Source: an uncultured Anaerolineales bacterium (lineage in GTDB: Bacteria > Chloroflexota > Anaerolineae > Anaerolineales > Villigracilaceae). From it: 28,614 bases of DNA. The stretch is from contig CALFXA010000120.1 of assembly GCA_937928015.1 (NCBI GenBank), positions 1 through 28,614 of the forward strand. Reading direction: 5' to 3'. Position numbers and translations under genes: made by a program. Shown here piece by piece: positions 7,728 to 14,993 of this stretch (position 1 is the stretch's first letter; every line of letters begins with the position of its first letter). The notes beneath the pieces were generated by a model. That model was not told where the DNA came from. It saw only the letters and a list, made by a program, of their open reading frames with translations, and searched no databases.

Positions 7728-7755
7728 ATTATAAGAAAATCAGAGGCGCAATCAA
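7728..7755 (-). promoter_or_regulatory. Promoter of the two-helix membrane protein
   Basis: On the minus strand TTGATT (7755-7750) and a perfect TATAAT (7733-7728) are 16 bp apart. The start would lie about 55 bases before the ATG at 7664. Confidence 0.65.
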
Positions 7756-7931
7756 TCCCCAATGGTCATACTCTGCGTTTATGGAACCGCCCCGCCCTGA
7801 TCGGCGTCAGAAAAACATATTCTTTGCAGACGTTTTTCTCATCTTTTTGAGGTATAAACGCATACAACTCATAGGGAAGGTACAAGCAAGTTTAGCCAGC
7901 TATTGAGAAGTGCAAGGGAGTAGGATGCAAA

Positions 7932-8768
7932 ATGAATCTAAAAAGGCAAAATTTGTCAGTCTATTTTGTGTTGTTGAGTATATTTGCTGCAAGCTGTAAC
8001 CCTGTTCAAGCACCTAATACAACTGCGTCAGCCATAACCACAACACCTGTAGCATTATCCACAACAACATTCACGCCGGTGCCCACGCTTAAGCCAATAT
8101 CAACGCTTCCACCTACACCCTCTCTGACAGATGTTGGATTGAATTGGAAAGAATGCCTTGTCACAAAAGGTTCTCCCAAGGAGGGTTTTAATTGGGCAGA
8201 AGTGGAAACATGTTTTGGTCATTTCATGCCTCTGTGGAGCGATGAAGAAAACGCAAACTTTGGCGCTCAGGTTAATATGGAGAATTTCCGCATAACGATT
8301 GGAAATGATGTTTATGAAACCAGATTAACCGACAATTCATTCCCCAGTCAGAAATACATGCTATACAAGAATGATGATATCATTCAAAGTTTATCTGGTG
8401 AGTTCACAAGTATTTCTCCTAACATAAGTTTACAAAATGTTGGTGGGAAAGTAGCCTGGGAATTTTTAGATAAAAATGGAGCAACGATCATCTACGATGG
8501 CATAGACGTGCGTAGCCTTTATGGAATAGATAAGGCATACCGTCCCTACGGCATCAATGGAAAATTGATATTTGTTGGAAAAAAAGGCAGTCTATATTAC
8601 ATTGTCTACAATGGGCAGAAGGTAGGGACGACGTTTGATAAGATATTTATTGCATATTGTTGTGAGCCAGCAGCATGGTCAGTGCAATATGGAAAAGGGA
8701 CATATTTATTCTGGGGTTCCAGGAATGAACAATGGTATATGGTAGAAATCACATCTGCTCTAAAATGA
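7932..8768 (+). CDS. Hypothetical lipoprotein with Thr/Pro-rich linker
   Basis: A 278-residue secreted lipoprotein. It has a positive N-terminus, a hydrophobic stretch and a lipobox ending in FAASC (Cys at about 22), so it should be lipidated and anchored outside the membrane. Residues 28-66 form a Thr/Pro/Ser-rich linker. The rest looks like a globular beta-rich domain with repeated short strands (GKLIFVGKKGSLYYIVYNGQKVG) that recall propeller-type repeats, without a clear family match. The ATG at 7932 follows GGGAG. Base composition is visibly more AT-rich than in flanking genes, suggesting relatively recent acquisition. It stands alone. Confidence 0.8.
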   Translation: MNLKRQNLSVYFVLLSIFAASCNPVQAPNTTASAITTTPVALSTTTFTPVPTLKPISTLPPTPSLTDVGLNWKECLVTKGSPKEGFNWAEVETCFGHFMPLWSDEENANFGAQVNMENFRITIGNDVYETRLTDNSFPSQKYMLYKNDDIIQSLSGEFTSISPNISLQNVGGKVAWEFLDKNGATIIYDGIDVRSLYGIDKAYRPYGINGKLIFVGKKGSLYYIVYNGQKVGTTFDKIFIAYCCEPAAWSVQYGKGTYLFWGSRNEQWYMVEITSALK

Positions 8769-8881
8769 CGATGGCCGAAGCAGATTATTGCGAACCGTTG
8801 CATCTCCACCCCAATTACCCAGAAGCATCGTACAATTAAACCTGCCTGCAAGCTCAATTGCTGGCTTATCCTGGAGACACT

Positions 8882-9283
8882 ATGAAACTATCCCAAACCA
8901 TCACCATCGAAGTCAAACCTGACTACTTCGTGTTCATCAACGACGACATCAAATACGTCTTCGAGACTTGCATCAACTATAAACTACAAGACGGCGAACC
9001 CGTGCCCGTGGCCATCGGCGAAAGCCAGCAAATTCCAGACACCACCCTGCTGCGTCTGTTCGACCCAGAATCTGGCGCGGAGATCGACAAGTTCGGCTTC
9101 CTGCGCCTCTTCCTCGAGTACGGCATCGACAAGACCTACGAGAAGGGCCGCTTCCCCACCCTCAAACCCCTGGTCATCTTCAAGGGCGCGGAAACGCTGC
9201 AAAAGGAATTGCTCGGTTACCACTACGGTATCCTGCAATACGCGGGCCTGTTGGCAGGCGCCCGCGACGTTGTATTCGAGTAA
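8882..9283 (+). CDS. Hypothetical protein, coupled to the DHODH-like gene
   Basis: A 133-residue soluble protein of unknown function that begins MKLSQTITIEVKPDYFVF. The ATG at 8882 has GGAG 6 bases upstream; an ATG 24 bases earlier lacks a ribosome site. It has no cysteine-pair motif and no membrane segment. Its TAA is followed with no gap by the ATG of the next gene, so the two are almost certainly translated together. The partner is a TIM-barrel enzyme with an altered active site, so this small protein may be its subunit, but this is inferred from position alone. Confidence 0.75.
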   Translation: MKLSQTITIEVKPDYFVFINDDIKYVFETCINYKLQDGEPVPVAIGESQQIPDTTLLRLFDPESGAEIDKFGFLRLFLEYGIDKTYEKGRFPTLKPLVIFKGAETLQKELLGYHYGILQYAGLLAGARDVVFE

Positions 9284-10024
9284 ATGTCCAAGCGCGACCT
9301 GTACTTCCGCAAGCCGCTTATGAACGCGGCGGGGACCCTGGGATTTTCTCCCGACCCGCGCGCGCCCTTGGCTTGGGAGGACTTGGGCACGTTTGTGACC
9401 AACCCCATTTCCCTGCGCCCGCGCTTGCCCGCCGCCCAACCGGCCGTGGTCGAATACCCAGGCGGATTCCTACTCCATACGGGGCTGCCGAACCCCGGCC
9501 TGTCTGCCGTTATCAAGAAGGACTCAGCTCGTTGGGCGCGCGCCGACCTGCCCGTAATCGTCCACCTGATGGCCGACCGCCCCGAAGAGACAGCCAAAAT
9601 GGTGCAAATGCTGGAGCGCCAGGAAAATGTGATGGGCGTGGAACTTGGCTTTGCGTCGTTGCTCGCGAGTGACACCCTCACCCTGACGGTGGAAATGTGC
9701 CGGGGTGAACTGCCATTGATCGTTTCGCTGACGGCGGAGCAGGTAACGCGCATCGGCGCGCGGGTGATGCAGACGGGCGCAGCGGCCATTAGCCTGTCCG
9801 CGCCGAGGGGAGCCCTGGAAACTGACGGGGCGTTGACGATGGGCAGATTGTATGGGCCGTCTCTATTCCCCCAGGCGTTGGAGCTGGTCCACACGGCAGC
9901 GCGAATGGGGCTGCCCGTCATCGGCGCAGGGGGCGTCTGGAAACGAGACCAAGCCGAGGCGATGATCCAGGCGGGCGCGCTCGCCGTCCAGGTCGATGCC
10001 AGCCTGTGGCTTCCACAAACATAA
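9284..10024 (+). CDS. Dihydroorotate dehydrogenase-like TIM-barrel protein, altered active site
   Basis: A 246-residue protein with class 1 DHODH landmarks: KPLMNAAGTLGF near the N-terminus, TNPISLRPR where the family has TKTVTxxPR, HTGLPNPG, LPLIVSLT, GAAAISLSAPRG and the FMN-phosphate motif LPVIGAGGV near the C-terminus. It is shorter than the usual 300 or so residues. The lysine expected in the second motif is Asn, and the NxSCPN block with the catalytic Cys loop is replaced by ELGFASLLASD. It may bind FMN but probably does not perform the pyrimidine-pathway reaction. The ATG directly follows the stop of the preceding gene. Confidence 0.7.
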   Translation: MSKRDLYFRKPLMNAAGTLGFSPDPRAPLAWEDLGTFVTNPISLRPRLPAAQPAVVEYPGGFLLHTGLPNPGLSAVIKKDSARWARADLPVIVHLMADRPEETAKMVQMLERQENVMGVELGFASLLASDTLTLTVEMCRGELPLIVSLTAEQVTRIGARVMQTGAAAISLSAPRGALETDGALTMGRLYGPSLFPQALELVHTAARMGLPVIGAGGVWKRDQAEAMIQAGALAVQVDASLWLPQT

Positions 10025-10053
10025 AGACCCCGTCGGTACGACGGGGTCTTTAT
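10021..10053. terminator. Bidirectional terminator between DHODH-like gene and csp
   Basis: A 15-bp perfect stem (10021-10035 with 10039-10053) has a core GACCCCGTCG/CGACGGGGTC, flanked by AAA on one side and TTT on the other. It overlaps the stop codon of the plus gene and lies 15 bases past the stop of the minus-strand csp gene, serving both. Confidence 0.85.
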
Positions 10054-10067
10054 ACGAGTCGAGTGGG

Positions 10068-10280
10068 TTAATCCACGAGGCGGACGGCGGCGGCCTGCGG
10101 GCCCTTGGGGCCCTGCTCGATGGTGAATTCCACCTTCTGGCCTTCGTTCAGGTTGCGGAATCCGTTGCCTTCGATCGCGGAGTAGTGAACGAAGACGTCC
10201 GGGCCGCCCTCGCGTTCGATGAAGCCATAGCCCTTGGTGCCGTTGAACCACTTCACGGTGCCGATGATACGCTCAGACAT
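10068..10280 (-). CDS. csp: Cold-shock domain protein (CspA family)
   Basis: A 70-residue single cold-shock domain, the full family length. It starts with [15 protein letters not shown], containing the RNP1 motif KGYGFI, followed by RNP2 VFVHY (about 29-33) and the closing [11 protein letters not shown]. Such proteins bind single-stranded RNA and DNA and act as RNA chaperones. The ATG at 10280 follows AAGGAGG. A promoter at 10413-10440 gives a leader of about 125 bases that contains a terminator-like hairpin, suggesting RNA-level control. Confidence 0.96.
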   Translation of the reverse strand: MSERIIGTVKWFNGTKGYGFIEREGGPDVFVHYSAIEGNGFRNLNEGQKVEFTIEQGPKGPQAAAVRLVD

Positions 10281-10339
10281 TTTGCCTCCTTAAGACAAAA
10301 AAGAAAAAAATGGGTGACGCAAAGCCTTTCATCGGCAGT

Positions 10340-10370
10340 AAAAAAACGGCCCATGCAGTGCATGAGCCGT
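10340..10370 (-). terminator. Terminator-like hairpin inside the csp leader
   Basis: On the minus strand ACGGCTCATGCA (10370-10359) pairs with TGCATGGGCCGT (10357-10346), including one G-U pair, and is followed at once by seven T residues (10346-10340). It lies between the csp promoter and the csp start codon, with no minus-strand gene upstream that needs a terminator. It may act as an attenuator or end a short RNA. Confidence 0.7.
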
Positions 10371-10412
10371 CGTTCTTCCTTCCAACGAAACCACTTGCAT
10401 CTTGCAAACGGG

Positions 10413-10440
10413 ATTCTACCGCTAACCATTTGGAAGTCAA
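10413..10440 (-). promoter_or_regulatory. Promoter of csp
   Basis: On the minus strand TTGACT (10440-10435) and TAGAAT (10418-10413) are 16 bp apart. The predicted start near 10406 gives a leader of about 125 bases before the csp ATG. Confidence 0.7.
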
Positions 10441-10540
10441 GGTTAAAATTCCATGAGTAAGCGGCCGCAAAGTTTGCAACTTTTCCGCGCCTGCTTCATC
10501 CAAAGTGGGAAATCAATTCAAGAACAGCAGGAGCACAAAC

Positions 10541-11206
10541 ATGGAAAAACTTCTCAACGAACAGATCGTTGGTCAGGTCAAGGAAGTCTTCGGCGGGATG
10601 AAGGAACCCGTCGAGATCCTTTTCTTCGGCAGCGAGACATGCGATTATTGCACCGAGACGCGCCAGCTCGTCGAAGAGGTGGCCGACACCCACACCAGCA
10701 TCAGCGCCGCATATTACGATCTCGATCAGGACGCCACGCTGGCGGCTGAGTTCAACGTGGACAAGGCGCCCGCCATCGTCATCGCTGCGAAGAACGGCGA
10801 CGAGGTGGTGAATTACGGCATCCAGTATTCGGGCATCCCCTCGGGCCATGAGTTCAGCACGTTGATCAACGACATCCTGCTGGTCTCGGGCCGCGACTCG
10901 GGCCTGGACGAGGCTACCCGAGCCTACCTCAAGGGGCTGGAGACGCCCCTGCACATGCAGGTCTTCGTGACACCCACCTGCCCGTACTGCCCGCGCGCCG
11001 TGCTGCTGGCGCACCAGATGGCGATGGAGAATCCCGCCATGATCCGCGCGGAAGGTGTGGAGGCCACCGAGTTCCCCGATTTGGCGAACCGCTTCAACGT
11101 CAGCGGCGTGCCGCAGACCACCATCAACGCGGGCCGCGGAACCGTGGTCGGCGCGGTGCCCGAAGGTCACCTGCTGGACGAGATCAAGCGCGCGCTGTTG
11201 AATTAG
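10541..11206 (+). CDS. Protein disulfide oxidoreductase with two thioredoxin-fold domains
   Basis: A 221-residue glutaredoxin-like PDO of the type common in thermophiles and Chloroflexi. The first domain carries SETCDYC (Cys34 and Cys37), the second PTCPYC (Cys147 and Cys150). Each has its cis-proline loop (KAPAI near 76-79 and GVPQT late in the protein). It catalyses thiol-disulfide exchange and is predicted cytosolic, with no signal peptide. I chose the ATG at 10541, preceded by CAGGAG; a start at 10505 has no ribosome site and adds an unrelated 12 residues. It forms an operon with the thioredoxin-like membrane protein 7 bases downstream. Confidence 0.92.
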   Translation: MEKLLNEQIVGQVKEVFGGMKEPVEILFFGSETCDYCTETRQLVEEVADTHTSISAAYYDLDQDATLAAEFNVDKAPAIVIAAKNGDEVVNYGIQYSGIPSGHEFSTLINDILLVSGRDSGLDEATRAYLKGLETPLHMQVFVTPTCPYCPRAVLLAHQMAMENPAMIRAEGVEATEFPDLANRFNVSGVPQTTINAGRGTVVGAVPEGHLLDEIKRALLN

Positions 11207-11213
11207 GGAAGCC

Positions 11214-11807
11214 ATGTCCAACCGAAGCGAACGACGCAGGCAGATCGAAAAGCGAAAGCAGCAACAGATCCTCGTATCGGTGCTGATTGGCCTGGGCGTG
11301 ATCGTTGCCCTGGTGGGTGTCTTCGCCTCGCTGGCAAAAACCGCATCGAACATTCCACAAGGCGGCTACTCGACCATCCCCGCGGAAGTCAACTACCCCG
11401 CCCCCGACCTCGCGTTGGAAAGTGTGGCAGGTGGAACCGAGGCGCTGACGGATTACCGCGACAAGGTGGTGCTCGTCAATAATTGGGCCACATGGTGCCC
11501 GCCCTGCAAAGCCGAGATGCCGACCCTGGCCGCTTATTACAAAGCCCATGCCGACGAGGGTTTCATGATCGTGGCCGTGGAAGCAGGCGAACCGCTCGAC
11601 CAGGTCAAGGCATTCGCAGACCAATACCAGCTCCCGTTTTCGGTCTGGCTCGACCCCGATGGGAAGGCTCTGCAAGCCTTTCAGAACGGCACCCTGCCGA
11701 ATTCTTACGTGATCGACCGCACGGGCACCGTCCGCTTGATGTGGACGGGTGAGATCACCCGAGATATGCTGGAAAAATACGTCACGCCGTTACTAGGCGA
11801 AGGATAA
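11214..11807 (+). CDS. Membrane-anchored TlpA/ResA-type thioredoxin
   Basis: A 197-residue protein with a very basic N-terminus (RSERRRQIEKRKQQQ), one transmembrane helix at about 19-41 and an outer thioredoxin domain with the WATWCPPCK motif (Cys95 and Cys98). Later landmarks are LPFSVWLDPDG and LPNSYVIDRTG, typical of TlpA/ResA proteins. The domain should face the outside and reduce disulfides in exported proteins such as apocytochromes. It follows the PDO gene by 7 bases and shares its terminator, so the two probably form one redox system across the membrane. Electron transfer between them is inferred. Confidence 0.9.
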   Translation: MSNRSERRRQIEKRKQQQILVSVLIGLGVIVALVGVFASLAKTASNIPQGGYSTIPAEVNYPAPDLALESVAGGTEALTDYRDKVVLVNNWATWCPPCKAEMPTLAAYYKAHADEGFMIVAVEAGEPLDQVKAFADQYQLPFSVWLDPDGKALQAFQNGTLPNSYVIDRTGTVRLMWTGEITRDMLEKYVTPLLGEG

Positions 11808-11813
11808 CAAAAG

Positions 11814-11838
11814 GCCGCTCGATGAGAGCGGCTTTTTT
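11814..11838 (+). terminator. Intrinsic terminator after the thiol-redox operon
   Basis: GCCGCTC (11814-11820) pairs with GAGCGGC (11826-11832) around a 5-base loop and is followed by six T residues. It ends the PDO/TlpA-like operon ahead of the convergent glycosyltransferase gene. Confidence 0.85.
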
Positions 11839-11856
11839 ATTGACCCAGAATCGCGA

Positions 11857-13152
11857 TTATTTCTTGTCTTGCTCCACTACACGCAAAGCAATTTGATCCA
11901 CACAAAGGAGCAAAAGCAGCCAGGCGCTGAGATAGAGTTCGAGGCCGACAGACAGAGCGTGACGGGCGGGGGCCATGGCGTCTCCGTGCCAGGTGATGAA
12001 GAGATGCGGAAAGATCGGGAGGACGAGCAGGATGAAGGCCGCCCAAAGCGGATTACCTCTCCAGGCGCGGAACAGGATGGCAATCAATGCGGCGACGGTC
12101 ACCGCGACGAAAATCCACAAGATGAAACGGTCGGGATACAGGACGCGCTCGACGAAAGCGGGCAGGACGGGTTTGTACAGACGCGTGAAATAATTATCCA
12201 CATCGGGGAAAGCCACCAGCGGGCCGAACTGCTCAAAGGCCTCTGCCCCGCTATTCATTGGGTTAGAGGCCAGCCAACGCATGTAACAGGATTTCCCATG
12301 CGGATAGACCCAGGAGCGAAAGTCAGCCAGATCGGGGTCGTTGTAGAAGGCGCGCGATTGGCCATTGGCGAACTCGCCTTCGAGCGCCATTAGACCAGGG
12401 GTGACAACCAGGTCACAATTGGATTCGAAGAAATCGACCGCCTGCGGGTTGGGCAGGATGCGGCGTCCCATCACGTTGAGGAAGGGGAAGACCCAGCGCC
12501 CCCCCAGATCAGCATTGGCATTGTTGAGCAGGAAGATACTGACGAAGGCGGCGCTGAGGATCAAGGTGCGCGGTTCGGCCCAACGCAAGATGACCGCCAG
12601 AACAAGCAATCCCGCCAGCATGAGCAGCAGATAGGCATTGGTATCACGCGTGAAGGCCAGGAACAGACCGACGACGATCAACGCAAGGACGCGCTCGACG
12701 CGCCAGCCGCGTAGCAGCCAGAGTCCCGCGGCGAGGAACAGCACGAACCATGAGACCGAAAGCGCCTCGGTCAGCATGGTGAAGTCCCAACCTGCCAGAT
12801 GACGGACCAGACTCAAGGCGAAGATCAAACCGAAGGCGAACGGAGCCAGGCCACGGGTCCGCAGCGAAGCGGCCACCGACAGCCCGAGCAGGGTCCAGGC
12901 CAGGATGGAGAATCCAAGCTGAAGGGCGGCAGCGGTCGAGAAATCCTGACCTGCAATTTTCAGTAATAAGGGAAAAACCAGCGGACGCGAGTCACCCCAA
13001 AATTTTGCATCCAGCAGCAGCTGATTGGAAATGCGCAGATAGGCCTGGGTGTCGTCCATCACGCGCGGCTTGACCAGGGCGGGCTGCGCATAAAGCAGAC
13101 GCGCGGTCACATACAGCGCAAAGAGCGCAATGTAAAGGATGCGGCGGATCAT
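11857..13152 (-). CDS. Polytopic membrane protein, probable GT-C type glycosyltransferase
   Basis: A 431-residue protein dominated by hydrophobic helices, about ten by eye. A hydrophilic outer segment at roughly 220-330 contains [21 protein letters not shown]. An acidic MDD (residues 32-34) in the first outer loop after helix 1 fits the metal or sugar-phosphate site of GT-C enzymes that use lipid-linked sugars. No closer family is recognised. Its ATG overlaps the dtd stop (ATGA, 13149-13152), so it is the last gene of the selW/trpS/dtd operon. The functional link to those genes is unclear. Confidence 0.7.
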   Translation of the reverse strand: MIRRILYIALFALYVTARLLYAQPALVKPRVMDDTQAYLRISNQLLLDAKFWGDSRPLVFPLLLKIAGQDFSTAAALQLGFSILAWTLLGLSVAASLRTRGLAPFAFGLIFALSLVRHLAGWDFTMLTEALSVSWFVLFLAAGLWLLRGWRVERVLALIVVGLFLAFTRDTNAYLLLMLAGLLVLAVILRWAEPRTLILSAAFVSIFLLNNANADLGGRWVFPFLNVMGRRILPNPQAVDFFESNCDLVVTPGLMALEGEFANGQSRAFYNDPDLADFRSWVYPHGKSCYMRWLASNPMNSGAEAFEQFGPLVAFPDVDNYFTRLYKPVLPAFVERVLYPDRFILWIFVAVTVAALIAILFRAWRGNPLWAAFILLVLPIFPHLFITWHGDAMAPARHALSVGLELYLSAWLLLLLCVDQIALRVVEQDKK

Positions 13153-13586
13153 CGTTCGAGCCAGATGGTGACGGGGCCGTTGTTGTGGATCTCGACCTGC
13201 ATGTGCGCGCCGAACTGTCCCGTCTGGGTGGGAACGCCCTGCGCCCGCAGCAACTCGACGAAGCGCTCGACCAGCGGAGCGGCCACGTCGGGCAGGGCGG
13301 CGTCGGTGAAGGAGGGACGGCGGCCCTTGCGCGTATCGGCGTAGAGCGTGAACTGCGAGACGACGATGGCCTCCCCTTTCACGTCCAGCACGGAGAGGTT
13401 GGTCTTGCCCGCCTCGTCTTCGAAGATGCGCAGGTTGGCGATCTTATCGGCGAGGAAGGCGGCCTGCTCCTCGCCGTCGCCGTGACCGACGCCGAGCAAA
13501 ATCAACAGGCCAGGTCCGATGCTGGAAATGACCTGGCCTTCGACAGTGACGCTGGCTTTGGAAACTCGTTGGAGGATGGCGCGCAT
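13149..13586 (-). CDS. dtd: D-aminoacyl-tRNA deacylase
   Basis: Dtd removes D-amino acids, and mischarged glycine, from tRNA. The 145-residue product has the standard family length. It begins [17 protein letters not shown] and carries both catalytic signatures: SQFTLYAD at 77-84 and the cross-subunit NNGPVT at 135-140. The ATG at 13586 matches the family start; an upstream extension would run through a dispersed palindrome and is rejected. It lies between trpS and the membrane glycosyltransferase on the same strand. A translation-quality gene next to a tRNA synthetase is a sensible pairing. Confidence 0.95.
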   Translation of the reverse strand: MRAILQRVSKASVTVEGQVISSIGPGLLILLGVGHGDGEEQAAFLADKIANLRIFEDEAGKTNLSVLDVKGEAIVVSQFTLYADTRKGRRPSFTDAALPDVAAPLVERFVELLRAQGVPTQTGQFGAHMQVEIHNNGPVTIWLER

Positions 13587-13594
13587 AAGAAACA

Positions 13595-13614
13595 GGGCGG
13601 ACGGCCGTCCGCCC
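13595..13614. repeat. 20-bp perfect palindrome between trpS and dtd
   Basis: GGGCGGACGGCCGTCCGCCC is a perfect palindrome, flanked by CCTAC on one side, and sits in the 38-bp gap between trpS and dtd. Sequences of this kind are, as far as I know, widespread intergenic repeats in Anaerolineae-type genomes. It may also form an RNA hairpin that separates expression of the two genes. Confidence 0.6.
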
Positions 13615-13624
13615 CTACACAAAA

Positions 13625-14611
13625 TTACGGGAGTTGAATGGCCTCGCGGACCTCTTCCATCGTCTTTTCGGCGATGGCGCGGGCGCGCTTGGCGCCGTCA
13701 TCCAGCACGTCCTTGACGTACTGCGGCTTGGCGTCCAGTTCGGCGCGTTTGGCGCGGAAGGGTTCGAGGCTCTTGTTCATGTTGGCGGCCAGACGCTTCT
13801 TGCAGTCCACGCAGCCGAGGGCGGCGGTGCGACAGTCAGCATTGATCTGGGCCACTTCCTCTTCGGTGGAGAAAATCTTGTGCATCGAGAAGACGTTGCA
13901 CACGTCAGGGTTGCCCGGGTCATTGCGGCGCAGGCGTTGCGGATCGGTGACCATCTGCATGACGCGCTTTCCCGTCTCTTCGGGGGTGGACGCGATCTCG
14001 ATGTGGTTATTGAGGCTCTTGCCCATCTTCTCTTTGCCGTCGAGGCCGAGCACCTTGAGGATCTTGGTGTTCTTCATCTGCGGCTCGATCAGCACCTGCT
14101 TGCCATAGCGATAGTTGAACGAGCGCACGATCTCGCGCGCAAACTCAATATGCGGCGCCTGGTCGATACCGACGGGCACCACATCCGTTTTGTAGAGGAC
14201 GATGTCGGCGGTCATCAGCACGGGGTAACCGACCAACCCGTAGTTGATATTGTCAGGCTGCTGGCGCACTTTCTCCTTGAAGGTCGGCAGGTCGGTCAGC
14301 TTGCCAAGCGGCGTGACCATCGAGAGCAGGGTGTGAAGCTCCATCACCTGCGGCACATGCGACTGAATGAAGACAATCGACTCCTCGGGACGGATGCCCG
14401 CCGCGAGCCAGTCGAGCGCCATTTCGTAGGTATTCTGCTTGAGATTGAGGGTATCCTCCACCGTGGTCAGCGCATGGATGTCCACGATGCAGTACACACA
14501 CTCGTACTCATCCTGCAAGGCAACATAGTTCTGGATGGCGCCTAGGTAATTACCGAGATGCTGACGACCCGTGGGGCGGGCGCCTGAAAAAACACGTCCT
14601 TTTTTTGACAT
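13625..14611 (-). CDS. trpS: Tryptophanyl-tRNA synthetase with putative Fe-S cysteines
   Basis: TrpRS charges tRNA-Trp with tryptophan in the cytosol. The 328-residue protein is a class I synthetase of normal length, with the HIGH-type motif PTGRQHLGN at 13-21 and the KMSKS-type motif KMGKS at 195-199. Four cysteines, Cys238, Cys260, Cys267 and Cys270, are spaced C-x21-C-x6-C-x2-C. This is one residue from the C-x22-C-x6-C-x2-C pattern that binds a [4Fe-4S] cluster in Thermotoga maritima TrpRS, near the anticodon-binding region. The ATG at 14611 follows CGGAG. It lies 30 bases after the selenoprotein gene and probably shares its promoter. Confidence 0.95.
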   Translation of the reverse strand: MSKKGRVFSGARPTGRQHLGNYLGAIQNYVALQDEYECVYCIVDIHALTTVEDTLNLKQNTYEMALDWLAAGIRPEESIVFIQSHVPQVMELHTLLSMVTPLGKLTDLPTFKEKVRQQPDNINYGLVGYPVLMTADIVLYKTDVVPVGIDQAPHIEFAREIVRSFNYRYGKQVLIEPQMKNTKILKVLGLDGKEKMGKSLNNHIEIASTPEETGKRVMQMVTDPQRLRRNDPGNPDVCNVFSMHKIFSTEEEVAQINADCRTAALGCVDCKKRLAANMNKSLEPFRAKRAELDAKPQYVKDVLDDGAKRARAIAEKTMEEVREAIQLP

Positions 14612-14641
14612 TGGTCCTGTCTCCGTTATGTTTGCTTCGAT

Positions 14642-14884
14642 CTACCCTTCGACCATCTTCCGCACCAGTCCGAGCACCTCGCCCGGCTCGGCGTGACGTT
14701 TCGTCTGCATCTTCGAGTACAGCAGTTGCCCATTGACGGTCACCTCGAAGCGGCCCCCTTCCGAGGGCACCAGCACGATCTTCTCGATGCTGTGTTCGTA
14801 CTCCTTGAGCAACTGGTCGGCCAGGCTCACGGCCCGGCTGGTGTAGTGTCAGACCGCGCAGTAAACGATCTCGATGGTCAGCAT
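14642..14884 (-). CDS. SelW/SelT/SelH (Rdx) family selenoprotein, in-frame TGA = selenocysteine
   Basis: Read through the TGA at 14851-14849, the gene encodes 80 residues starting MLTIEIVYCAVU, i.e. a C-x-x-U redox motif (Cys9, Sec12) right after the first beta-strand, exactly where Rdx proteins carry CxxC or CxxU. The rest fits the family: RAVSLADQLL, the strand IVLVPSEGGRFEVTVNG, and a C-terminal helix with LVRKMVEG. Members are small thioredoxin-like thiol oxidoreductases. Starting after the TGA would remove the first strand and the active site, so a 62-residue start at 14830 is unlikely. The ATG at 14884 has AAGGA upstream. A hairpin just after the TGA fits a bacterial SECIS. It leads an operon with trpS and dtd. 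SelA/B/C/D are not in this window. Confidence 0.87.
14820..14838 (-). promoter_or_regulatory. Bacterial SECIS element of the selenoprotein mRNA
   Basis: Ten bases after the UGA the RNA forms a 7-bp stem, GCCGGGC (14838-14832) with GCCUGGC (14826-14820), one pair being G-U. The apical loop CGUGA has G in its second position. The loop begins 17 bases after the UGA. This meets the published general features of bacterial SECIS elements: a short stem, a small loop with an early G, and a loop about 16-37 bases from the UGA. Confidence 0.75.
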
Positions 14885-14903
14885 GGGTAAATTTTCCTTT
14901 TCA

Positions 14904-14949
14904 TGTCATGGCGGGGTGCCTCGTCGCTCCGCTTCCGCACGCAATGACA
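14904..14949. repeat. Dispersed-repeat-like element in the selenoprotein leader
   Basis: A GC-rich 46-bp block is bounded by TGTCAT and ATGACA and reads TCATTGCG...GCGGAGCGACGAGGCA on the minus strand. This resembles the widespread family of intergenic repeats of the type GTCATTGCGAGCGAAGCGA. It lies inside the predicted 5' untranslated RNA of the selenoprotein operon. Family membership is from memory. Confidence 0.5.
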
Positions 14950-14969
14950 TTCGATTTAATTGTTAGAAA

Positions 14970-14978
14970 ATTATAACA
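14970..14978 (-). promoter_or_regulatory. Extended -10 promoter of the selenoprotein/trpS/dtd operon
   Basis: The minus strand reads TGTTATAAT (14978-14970), a perfect extended -10 (TGnTATAAT). No good -35 is present, as is usual for this class. Its -35 zone overlaps the -35 of the divergent fmdB-like promoter. Confidence 0.65.
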
Positions 14979-14993
14979 TGCCGCCTCGCAGAC

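Noticed and set aside
7209..7850. 213-residue plus-strand open frame opposite the two-helix membrane protein
   Set aside because: It has no ribosome site, runs through the other gene's promoter, and its product has no protein-like pattern.
13634..14545. Long plus-strand open frame opposite trpS
   Set aside because: trpS has both synthetase motifs on the minus strand; the plus frame is a His/Val-rich shadow.
14642..14830. Treating the SelW-like gene as a pseudogene or as a 62-residue protein
   Set aside because: The TGA falls exactly at the redox position, the rest of the frame is intact, and a SECIS-type hairpin follows it.
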